NCBI GenBank assembly: GCA_036389255.1
Contig: DASVQI010000041.1
Coordinates: 124,001 to 188,000, forward strand
DNA: 64,000 nt
DNA from: JACVRN01 sp036389255
Lineage (GTDB): Bacteria; Acidobacteriota; Blastocatellia; Pyrinomonadales; Pyrinomonadaceae
Reading direction: 5' to 3'
Shown: piece by piece, positions 16,931 to 24,540 of the stretch
Layout of the letters: each line of letters begins with the position of its first letter
How positions within the stretch are numbered: the first letter of the stretch is position 1
The notes under the pieces: model-generated
The model's input: only the letters and a program-made list of their open reading frames with translations
What the model was told of the DNA's origin: nothing
Databases searched by the model: none
Made by a program: the position numbers and the translations under genes

Positions 16931-18799
16931 TCAAGCCTGCGAGACGCGCGGCGTCGGGCCAAGCTTCTTAGTCGGGGCTTCAACTTTCTGCGGCGGCTCC
17001 TCATCGTCGGACTTGGTCAAGCGATTGATTAGAAGCTGCTGGCTGAAGCCTACAATGTTTCCTACAAGCCAGTAAACCAGAAGACCCGCCGGCGCGCTCC
17101 ACATCATGTAGAGCATAAAGATGGGCATGCCTATGGCCATCATCTTTCGCTGCAAAGGGTCTGCCGAAGGCTGCGGCGTAATCAACTGCAAGACCATCAT
17201 GGAGCCCGCGAACAGTAACGGAAGCAGGTGTATCATGGTGGGCTCTGCCGCAGAGAGGTCTGGTATCCAGAGAAACGACGCCTGACGAAAATCAATCGAG
17301 ATGGTAATCGCACGATAGAGCGCAAAGAGAAACGGCATCTGAATCAGAAGCGGAAGACAACCGCCTAGCGGATTGCCCTCCTTCATCAGACGCAGTTGCT
17401 CCATCTGAAGGTCTTTGAGCTTCGGGTCGTTCTGCTTCATCCCCTTTATCTTCTCTTGCAGCTCTTTCATCTTCGGAGCCATCTTCGCGGCCTTTTTCAT
17501 GGCCTTCGAAGAGCGCCATTTGAGCGGGAAGAAGAGAGAATAGATGACGATTGTAAAGAGAATGATGGCCAAGCCATAGCTGCCCGTTATCTGGTAAAGC
17601 TTCTTGATTGACCAGAGAATCGGCACCGCCAGAGGACGCGAAAGCGTGCTTAAAAAGCCGTAGTCAATGGACTCTTCCAAGTCAATATAGGCCACGCCTT
17701 CCTGCTGAATCTGCTTGCTCGCGGCAGTCAGAAGGTAATGGTCTTTCGGGCCTACATAAAGGTGCGTGGCCGAATCATCAGTTGGAATCGGAACGTAGCC
17801 CGTTATCAAATAACGCGCCTCTTTGGTTCCGTTCGCCTGATGCTCGTACTTGGACGTGCGATACTCAAGCCCTTCTGTCGGCCTCGAAGGCACGGCAATC
17901 ATAGCGAAGTAAGTATCACCCACTCCGGCCCAGTTGACCGCACCGTTCAGAGCTTTTCTGTCGGGACTCTCTTTAGTCTCGTTGATTGATTGAGCGTGAA
18001 GACGCTCTACCTTTCCTCCGGCGACTGCTATGCCTTCGGGAGCAACCGAGTAGAAGCTGTAATGCGGAATGCCTTGGTCGCCAACGCTCGGGCCTATAAG
18101 CAGCTTGGCATTCGGAACCGTTTGGTCGCCGCGCTTGAGCTGAACTTGTATGTCCGCTATGTAGCGGTCTGGATAGAAAGTTAAAGTCTTGACTATGTCC
18201 AGCCCCGTTGCTTCGTCACGCAGGTTGAAAGCGACGCTTCTTGGCTGGCCCGTAGCAACGTTGATGCTGCTTTCTTCCGTCTCTTTTCCGTCAACACTTA
18301 CTTTGTAGTTTCTGGAACCCAGAGCTTCATCCGTCTTCTGGTCACCGGTGACAACGCGAAGCGGTGCGAGGTTATTCCTCAAGCCCTCTGCCGAAATAAG
18401 CTCAAGCTGTTGCTTCGTGCCTCCGACTGAATAGACATCACGCGATTTGTTCGGGTCAGGATTATCCAGATTGATAATCTTGGTAATGACCCAGCTCTTG
18501 GCCACGGCTCCGCGATTATCCAACTCGACCTTGTAATAGGGAGAGCTGATGGTGATGGTGCGTTGCGGAGTTGAATCCTGCGGGGCGGTTGTTGTGTTGT
18601 TATTCTCGGTAGATTGCTGCGGCGCAGAAGGGGAGGCCGTAGCAGCCGCGTTATCAGCTTGTGCTGAAGGAGACGGCTGTGCGCCTGATGTATTCGCGTT
18701 CGGTTGCTGCGTGGGCTTCGGCGGAGGAAACATGTAGCTCCAACCGAAAAGTATCAAAGCGGAGATGGTGATTGCCAGGAGAAAACGCTTCTGTTGCAT
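16931..18799 (-). CDS. yidC: Membrane protein insertase YidC
   Basis: Protein of 622 residues in the Gram-negative format: an N-terminal membrane anchor (FLLAITISALILFGWSYMF), a Pro/Gln/Asn/Thr-rich linker, a large periplasmic beta domain (about 80-390), then the conserved C-terminal insertase core with GSYGLAIILFTIVIYSLFFPL, the PKMKELQEKIKG loop and the last helices (LVYWLVGNIVGFSQQ). A diderm host is implied. It sits between yidD and khpB. Confidence 0.96.
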   Translation of the reverse strand: MQQKRFLLAITISALILFGWSYMFPPPKPTQQPNANTSGAQPSPSAQADNAAATASPSAPQQSTENNNTTTAPQDSTPQRTITISSPYYKVELDNRGAVAKSWVITKIINLDNPDPNKSRDVYSVGGTKQQLELISAEGLRNNLAPLRVVTGDQKTDEALGSRNYKVSVDGKETEESSINVATGQPRSVAFNLRDEATGLDIVKTLTFYPDRYIADIQVQLKRGDQTVPNAKLLIGPSVGDQGIPHYSFYSVAPEGIAVAGGKVERLHAQSINETKESPDRKALNGAVNWAGVGDTYFAMIAVPSRPTEGLEYRTSKYEHQANGTKEARYLITGYVPIPTDDSATHLYVGPKDHYLLTAASKQIQQEGVAYIDLEESIDYGFLSTLSRPLAVPILWSIKKLYQITGSYGLAIILFTIVIYSLFFPLKWRSSKAMKKAAKMAPKMKELQEKIKGMKQNDPKLKDLQMEQLRLMKEGNPLGGCLPLLIQMPFLFALYRAITISIDFRQASFLWIPDLSAAEPTMIHLLPLLFAGSMMVLQLITPQPSADPLQRKMMAIGMPIFMLYMMWSAPAGLLVYWLVGNIVGFSQQLLINRLTKSDDEEPPQKVEAPTKKLGPTPRVSQA

Positions 18800-18856
18800 C
18801 TGAATTAAATAACCGACTCTACTTTCTCAATCGAAGAGGGCACGACTATCAAAGTG

Positions 18857-19084
18857 TCACTCTGGCCTTTCGACCTGCTTGACCGGGTCGTAGCCGCCCG
18901 GATGAAACGGATGACAGCGCAGCAGTCTCCTTACGCCCATCCAGCTTCCGCGAAAAGCTCCGTGCCGCTCTATGGCCTCGCGCGCATATTCCGAACAGGA
19001 TGGAACAAAGCGGCACGAGGGAGGAAGCAGGGGCGATACAAGCGCCTTATAAAGCTTCAGGAGCGTGACCAGTACAACTCTCAC
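18857..19084 (-). CDS. yidD: Membrane protein insertion efficiency factor YidD
   Basis: Protein of 75 residues with the family core LYKALVSPLLPPSCRF-x-PSCSEYA and RLLRCHPFHPGGYDPV. It is a small amphipathic protein at the inner membrane that assists YidC. It starts 11 bp after rnpA, in the usual order rpmH-rnpA-yidD-yidC. Confidence 0.96.
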   Translation of the reverse strand: MRVVLVTLLKLYKALVSPLLPPSCRFVPSCSEYAREAIERHGAFRGSWMGVRRLLRCHPFHPGGYDPVKQVERPE

Positions 19085-19095
19085 TTACCAGAGCC

Positions 19096-19461
19096 TCAAC
19101 CGGGCTGCTGCGCGTTTGGCGCTTGAGCCGCCTGCCTGACAATCATCTGAAAATCTTCGAGCGAGGATTCCACCTTCACATCCAGAAGCGAGCGTCTGGC
19201 GTTCAGTACCCAGTCGTACTTTACATCCAGAGCTTCCAGTGCGCTCTTGCTTAAGCGAAACGTTTCACGCAAAAGACGCTTGGCGCGATTGCGCTCGACG
19301 GCATTGCCCACGGCCTTTCGGGATGCGGTAATGCCGAATCTATGATGCTCAAGGCCGTTCGGAAGTGCGAAGGCTGTCATCAAACGACCGTGAAAACGCA
19401 TGCCGCCCGCATAGGTGCGACGGAATTCTGCGGGGCTGCGTAAATGCGTCTGTTTGGCCAA
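19096..19461 (-). CDS. rnpA: Ribonuclease P protein component
   Basis: Protein of 121 residues with the N-terminal LRSPAEFRRTYAGG and the RNR motif as AVERNRAKRLLRETFRL, the RNA-contact helix. It binds the RNase P RNA to process tRNA 5' ends. It follows rpmH by 22 bp; the two are normally cotranscribed. Confidence 0.95.
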   Translation of the reverse strand: MAKQTHLRSPAEFRRTYAGGMRFHGRLMTAFALPNGLEHHRFGITASRKAVGNAVERNRAKRLLRETFRLSKSALEALDVKYDWVLNARRSLLDVKVESSLEDFQMIVRQAAQAPNAQQPG

Positions 19462-19483
19462 AAGCGCGCCCGCAAAGTCCAGC

Positions 19484-19630
19484 TTAGTAATGCGACGGCG
19501 TCAGACGCTTGCGACCCTTTGCGCGGCGACGCTTGAGCACCAGCCGGCCATTCTTCGTGGCCATACGGGCGCGGAAGCCATGTGTCTTGGCCCGGCGGCG
19601 ATTGTTAGGTTGAAATGTTCTCTTAGGCAT
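19484..19630 (-). CDS. rpmH: 50S ribosomal protein L34
   Basis: Reading leftward from ATG 19630 gives 48 residues beginning MPKRTFQPNNRRRAKTHGF and ending with the basic stretch LVLKRRRAKGRKRLTPSHY, an unmistakable L34. It heads the leftward rpmH-rnpA-yidD-yidC block, diverging from dnaA. Confidence 0.98.
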   Translation of the reverse strand: MPKRTFQPNNRRRAKTHGFRARMATKNGRLVLKRRRAKGRKRLTPSHY

Positions 19631-20221
19631 AAGTCAGTAATTCTCCACTCAAGTCAAAAGCGTAAGACTAACTTCCAGTGCGGATTATGTCAAGAAGACC
19701 CGCCCCGGATTGCACACCGTAGGAGAACTTATCTAAGCATTCCTAATCTGTGAAAATGAGCAAGAAATCCCGCCTGTAGAAGATGTGAGAGGAATCTATA
19801 AGTGTCCTAAATCAATTCTATTCCGGCAAAAGTCAATATTAACGGTTCTATAAATCCTTAGAAAAACGGGCGTTTTCGGAGCACAAAAAAAATTTCTTCT
19901 GAGCCTGTGGATTTCTCTTGCTTATTGGTTGGCTTCATGCTAATCTCCGCCCCGTTTTGGAAGCGAAAAATACCTGTAAGTGGTTGATAGATAAATACTT
20001 AAAGCTTTACTTTAAGTATCAAGAAGTTTTCCACAAGCCTGTGGAAAAACCTGTGGAAAACTTCTCCTGAAACGGTATAAAAGAGACCAAGAGGGTGCAT
20101 TTACAACGTTTTCCGTCAGGTCAGTCAAAGAAGAGCTTGAGCAAAGCAGAATGGAAGTTTTGTATTATTTTGTGACAGTCCTTCAGCCCTGCCACAAATC
20201 CACTATAAGGACGGTCAGGCT
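19631..20221. other. Intergenic rpmH-dnaA region with four DnaA-box-like sites
   Basis: The divergent control region of rpmH and dnaA, AT-rich on its right half. DnaA-box-like 9-mers occur at 20027-20035 (TTTTCCACA), 20040-20048 and 20052-20060 (TGTGGAAAA) and 19906-19914 (TGTGGATTT). A hairpin (ACTTAAAG/CTTTAAGT) lies near 19995-20019. These sites probably autoregulate dnaA or form an upstream part of a bipartite origin. No gene is seen. Confidence 0.7.
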
Positions 20222-21694
20222 ATGAGCACCGCGATTGAAAATAGGCTCTGGGACGACATTCTTAATGCTGTCGAGAAAAGGCTCAATCGCCAGAGCTTTG
20301 AGACATGGTTTAGGCCAATCAGATTCGAAGGCTTCGACGATTCGGAGCAGATTCTGCACCTGCGCGCACCTAATCAGGTCGTCAAGGACTGGGTAAGCAC
20401 GAACTACTCGGACGTGCTGGTGGAGTCGCTTGAGGAGATGAATCTGGCTGAATATCATGTTGACTGGCTGATTGAGGATGAACAGGAACAGTCTGCCGAA
20501 AAAATTGCGGACAAGAAGGAAGCTGACGCTGTCACAAGCTACAGCCTGCCTGAGACAGCCACGAACGGGAATGGCAACGGCAAAAGCTCCAGTCTGTTTA
20601 CGCTTCTGGAAGCGGCTGAATCTGATGGCCTGACGCCAGCCGCAACCACATTTGTTGACATAGAGCCCATAGAGCTTTCACTTAATCCTAAGTATACCTT
20701 TCAGACCTTCGTGGTAGGCTCCTGCAACCAGTTCGCGCACGCGGCGGCGCTGGCCGTGGCCGAAGCGCCCGGAAAGACCTATAACCCGCTATATATATAT
20801 GGAGGAGTGGGCTTAGGCAAAACTCACCTGATGCACGCCGCCGGGCACGCCATCAAGGAGCGAAATCGTCACCTTCGCCTCTCCTATATATCTGCGGAAA
20901 AGTTCATGAACGAGCTAATCAACGCGATTCGCTATGATAAGACTCAGACATTCCGCGAAAAATATCGCTCCATAGACATACTTTTAATGGACGATATACA
21001 GTTCATGGCCGGAAAGGAGCGCACGCAGGAGGAGTTTTTCCATACCTTCAACGCGCTCTACGACGGGCAAAAGCAGATTGTTATCTCCTCCGACTGCCCT
21101 CCGCGAGAGATTCCCACACTGGAAGAGCGTCTGCACTCGCGTTTCGAGTGGGGATTGATTGCCGATATGGAGCCGCCCGACCTTGAAACCAAGGTTGCGA
21201 TTTTAAAACGTAAAGCCGACCTCGATGGCGTGCAACTGCCGGATGACGTGGCCTTCTTTATCGCTGGCAAAGTCAAGAGCAACATACGCGAGCTGGAAGG
21301 CTCGCTTGTGCGTCTGGTGGCTATATCTTCCTTGCGCGGTCTTCCCATTTCGAAGATGCTGGCGCAGGACGCTATTCGCAACATAGCCGAAGACGATCAG
21401 CCCGCAGGGATTAGCATCCCACAGATTCAGCAGGCGGTCGCAAAACACTATCGCCTGCGAGTTGACGAGTTGACTTCCAAGAACAATGCGCGCCATATTG
21501 CTGTGCCCAGACAGATAGCCATGTACCTCTGCAAGAGGCTGACGAAACATAGCTTCCCGGAGATAGGAAGGGAGTTCGGCGGTAAGCATCACACGACCGT
21601 AATTCACTCTGTAGAGAAGATTGAGGCGCTGGTTTTGAAGGATCAGAATTTCCACAGGGTCGTCAGTGACCTTATGGATAATCTTTGCAAGTAG
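20222..21694 (+). CDS. dnaA: Replication initiator DnaA
   Basis: Protein of 490 residues. Domain I (about 1-90) starts LWDDILNAVEKRLNRQSFETW. A low-complexity linker with NGNGNGKSSS follows, then the AAA+ domain with Walker A YGGVGLGKTHL and Walker B ILLMDDIQF, and the C-terminal DNA-binding domain with the signature GGKHHTTVIHSVEKI. AAGGACGG lies before the ATG. It binds the box cluster immediately downstream. Confidence 0.98.
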   Translation: MSTAIENRLWDDILNAVEKRLNRQSFETWFRPIRFEGFDDSEQILHLRAPNQVVKDWVSTNYSDVLVESLEEMNLAEYHVDWLIEDEQEQSAEKIADKKEADAVTSYSLPETATNGNGNGKSSSLFTLLEAAESDGLTPAATTFVDIEPIELSLNPKYTFQTFVVGSCNQFAHAAALAVAEAPGKTYNPLYIYGGVGLGKTHLMHAAGHAIKERNRHLRLSYISAEKFMNELINAIRYDKTQTFREKYRSIDILLMDDIQFMAGKERTQEEFFHTFNALYDGQKQIVISSDCPPREIPTLEERLHSRFEWGLIADMEPPDLETKVAILKRKADLDGVQLPDDVAFFIAGKVKSNIRELEGSLVRLVAISSLRGLPISKMLAQDAIRNIAEDDQPAGISIPQIQQAVAKHYRLRVDELTSKNNARHIAVPRQIAMYLCKRLTKHSFPEIGREFGGKHHTTVIHSVEKIEALVLKDQNFHRVVSDLMDNLCK

Positions 21695-21718
21695 TTAGCT
21701 CACTTTTTGCCTTAAAAG

Positions 21719-22010
21719 TTTTCCACAGTACGATTTTCGATTAAGTTCTTTATACGCAAAAGTTTAACTTGGACTTTTCCACATTTCCACAGGGTGTCGA
21801 AAAAAGAGCCTGTGGAAATGTGGAAAACTTTTGTTGAACAGGAGATTTCCACAATCGGCTGATTTTTTCCACAGCGATTTCCACAGCCCCTGTGGAAAAC
21901 AATCCCTTTGCTGTCAACAATAAAGTGACTTTTCCACATTTCCACAGGCCCTACTACTACTACTATATATATATACAAGGTATTAAATTAGTATAAGTAG
22001 TAAAAGGCGC
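21719..22010. other. oriC: Chromosomal replication origin oriC
   Basis: The dnaA-dnaN gap carries 11 DnaA-box-like 9-mers of core TTTCCACA. Forward sites start at 21719, 21775, 21783, 21845, 21865, 21877, 21930 and 21938. Reverse sites TGTGGAAA start at 21811, 21819 and 21891. The last pair abuts the four bases GGCC, then CTACTACTACTACTA (21951-21965), then an alternating TA run and an AT-rich tract to about 22010. That order (box, GC spacer, DnaA-trios, unwinding element) matches the basal unwinding system described in Bacillus. Confidence 0.92.
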
Positions 22011-22076
22011 TGGCTTATTAAAGTCCGTTTGATTGGATATAGAATAAGCAATCATTCTTGATAGAGGAGTTCATAA

Positions 22077-23189
22077 ATGGAATTCAGTATTAGCAAGAGC
22101 AATCTGCAAAGGGAGCTTGGCTTTGTGCAGGGCGTGGTTGAGAAGAAGAACACCATCCCTGTCCTCTCAAACATTCTCATAGAGTCTGTGGGCGAAAACA
22201 CGCTGCGCATCACCGGCACGGATTTGGACGTGACGATTCGCTGTGAGACGGAAGCGGAGATAAAGACGCCCGGCGCCATTTGCGTACAAGCCCGCAAGCT
22301 CTTTGACATTGCGCGGCTACTGCCGGAGGCTACCGTCAATTTTCAGAAGGAAGAGAATGACTGGGTCTCCGTGAGGTGCCAAAACTTTCGCTCGAAGATT
22401 CCGGGAATCCCGCGCGAAAATTTCCCTGAAGTCCCCAGCTTCAAATCCGCACCCATGAAGCTGCCCGCAGAGGTCTTCAAATCCTTCGTTGACAAGACCA
22501 TCTTCGCCATCACTCAGGAGGAGTCGCGTTACACGCTCTCAGGCGCGAAATTCATCCTGGATAAATCGGGCGCAAAGATGGTTACAACCGACGGACACCG
22601 TCTGGCCTATGTCGAGCGTCGGGATTTGGGAAAAAACGCGCCCAAGGAGACGCTAGACGCCCTTATACCCCGTAAGACGCTGGCGGAGCTGACCAAGTTG
22701 ACGACTGGTTTTGAAGAAGAGATAAGTCTAGGCTCTGACGAGAACCACATATACTTCGAAGTCGGCTCGCGCCTTTTAATCTCAAGAAGGCTGTCGGGGC
22801 AGTTCCCCAACTACGAGATGGTTATGCCGAAAGGTAATGACAAATCTATACGGTTCGACAGCGCGCAACTCAACCAAGCGATTCGACGCGTAGCCCTTAT
22901 GGCCGACGACCGCTCGCACGCCGTGCGCTTTCATCTTGCGCCCAAGCAATTGCAGATTAGCTCGCAGAACGCAGAGGAAGGCGACGCGAGCGAAGTAGTC
23001 GCCACAGAATATGAGGGCGAAGAGACAGAGATAGGTTTCAACGCTCAGTATCTTCAGGATTTCCTGAACGTCATTGGCGAAGGCGAAGTCAACTTCGAGT
23101 TCAAAGACGGCAACTCTCAGGCCCAGCTTCGACCTGCTGATAATGGCGATTACGATTACAAGTACGTCGTAATGCCCATGCGTATTTGA
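22077..23189 (+). CDS. dnaN: DNA polymerase III beta sliding clamp
   Basis: Protein of 370 residues, the normal clamp length, of three repeated domains. It begins with an LQRELGFVQGVVEKKNTIPVL-type signature and ends YKYVVMPMRI. GAGGAG lies six bases before the ATG. It is separated from dnaA by oriC and followed by a strong terminator. Confidence 0.98.
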   Translation: MEFSISKSNLQRELGFVQGVVEKKNTIPVLSNILIESVGENTLRITGTDLDVTIRCETEAEIKTPGAICVQARKLFDIARLLPEATVNFQKEENDWVSVRCQNFRSKIPGIPRENFPEVPSFKSAPMKLPAEVFKSFVDKTIFAITQEESRYTLSGAKFILDKSGAKMVTTDGHRLAYVERRDLGKNAPKETLDALIPRKTLAELTKLTTGFEEEISLGSDENHIYFEVGSRLLISRRLSGQFPNYEMVMPKGNDKSIRFDSAQLNQAIRRVALMADDRSHAVRFHLAPKQLQISSQNAEEGDASEVVATEYEGEETEIGFNAQYLQDFLNVIGEGEVNFEFKDGNSQAQLRPADNGDYDYKYVVMPMRI

Positions 23190-23221
23190 AGGCTCACTCA
23201 AGCGGCGACATACTCTCTATC

Positions 23222-23265
23222 GAAAAAGCATCTTCATCTTCAAAAATGAGGATGCTTTTTCTTTT
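23222..23265 (+). terminator. Intrinsic terminator after dnaN
   Basis: A stem of 16 bp (GAAAAAGCATCTTCAT with ATGAGGATGCTTTTTC, one G-U pair) and an 8-base loop, ending in a T-rich tract. It lies about 33 bases after the dnaN stop. Confidence 0.85.
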
Positions 23266-23328
23266 CGACAAAGACTTTTTGCTTTCAAATAAGGGGCGTA
23301 AAAGCTGTTCGTGTGTTAAAATTGCTGC

Positions 23329-24480
23329 ATGCTGCTCGAATGGATTGAAGCTCATAATTTCAGAAACCTGAGCGGCAGAGTCTCATGGGGCAAGGGGCTC
23401 AACATCATCTACGGCGACAACGGGCAGGGAAAGACAAACTGGCTTGAAGCCATCTACACGCTCGCCACTACGAAATCCTTCCGCACACAGAAACTGCAAG
23501 AGGCCGTTCGCTTCGGTGAAGATTTGAGCGTCATACGTGGCCGGGTTGGCCGCTCGGAAGAGATTCACCGCGACCTGCAAGTAACTTTTCAGGGAAACAC
23601 CAAGACCATCTCGATTAACGGTAAACGCGAGGCTGTTACACGCTACTTGCGGCAACTGAGCGCCGTAGCCTTTACAGCCGACGAGCTTGAAGTCGTGCGG
23701 GGCGGCCCCGAAGCCCGTCGAAAATTTCTTGATAGAGGCGTGGTATCGCTTCATCACGCTTACATACAGACGCTGGCGGATTACAATCGCGTCATCAAGC
23801 AGAAGAATCGCCTGCTGCAAGACGCCGCCGATTCCGAGATGAGCCTCGCTGAAGTGGAGCGCATAATCTCTCCTTGGAACGAACAGCTCATAGCCTTAAG
23901 CGCCGAAATTCATCGTTCGAGAAATGATTACGTGCGGCGTCTGACGGACGTTCTGGAGCGGCGTCTTTTCGAGCGCGAAGATATAACTATTCGCTACCTG
24001 TCTTCGCTTGAAGGCAAGGGCGATATAGGCGATTACGAAGCCCTCATAGCGGAGCGTTTACAACTTCGTCTACAAGCCGAAATGTCAGCCGGATACAGTC
24101 TCATAGGGCCGCACAGAGACGACCTGGAAATACTGTTTGACGGACGGGACATACGAGCCTTCGGAAGCTCCGGTCAGCAGCGTAGTGCGTTGATAATACT
24201 TGACTTAGCGGCGATTTCTGTGTATTATTCATGGCACAATGAGTATCCACTTTTCCTCATAGACGACGTGGATGCAGAGCTTGATCGAAAGCGTATTCGT
24301 TACTTGCTGGAGTACCTTGAAGGGCGGACACAGACCTTCGTTACAACCTCCAAAGAGAGCCTTGTGGAAGAGTTCATGGGGCGGTCGAATGTGTTCCGCA
24401 TAAGGGATGGCCTGAGCCATGAAATAGGGTCGGAAAAGGACTTAATTCAATCAGCCGCGAAAGGCGCGGAAGGCATCTAA
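23329..24480 (+). CDS. recF: DNA replication and repair protein RecF
   Basis: SMC-like ATPase of 383 residues: N-terminal LEWIEAHNFRNL, Walker A YGDNGQGKTNWLEAIY, signature FGSSGQQRSALIILDLA and Walker B LFLIDDVDAELD. It loads RecA at gaps. The order dnaN-recF-gyrB is canonical. No strong ribosome binding site is visible upstream. Confidence 0.97.
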   Translation: MLLEWIEAHNFRNLSGRVSWGKGLNIIYGDNGQGKTNWLEAIYTLATTKSFRTQKLQEAVRFGEDLSVIRGRVGRSEEIHRDLQVTFQGNTKTISINGKREAVTRYLRQLSAVAFTADELEVVRGGPEARRKFLDRGVVSLHHAYIQTLADYNRVIKQKNRLLQDAADSEMSLAEVERIISPWNEQLIALSAEIHRSRNDYVRRLTDVLERRLFEREDITIRYLSSLEGKGDIGDYEALIAERLQLRLQAEMSAGYSLIGPHRDDLEILFDGRDIRAFGSSGQQRSALIILDLAAISVYYSWHNEYPLFLIDDVDAELDRKRIRYLLEYLEGRTQTFVTTSKESLVEEFMGRSNVFRIRDGLSHEIGSEKDLIQSAAKGAEGI

Positions 24481-24489
24481 CCGATACGG

Positions 24490-24512
24490 TCGGAGAGACA
24501 GATTTTCTCTCC
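24490..24512 (+). terminator. Short hairpin between recF and gyrB
   Basis: CGGAGAGA pairs with TCTCTCCG around a short loop, 10 bases after the recF stop. It lacks a clear T tract, so it may be a processing or attenuation hairpin rather than a terminator. Confidence 0.4.
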
Positions 24513-24540
24513 GTCTCATCAAGCAAAGTTGGTGAATTTT

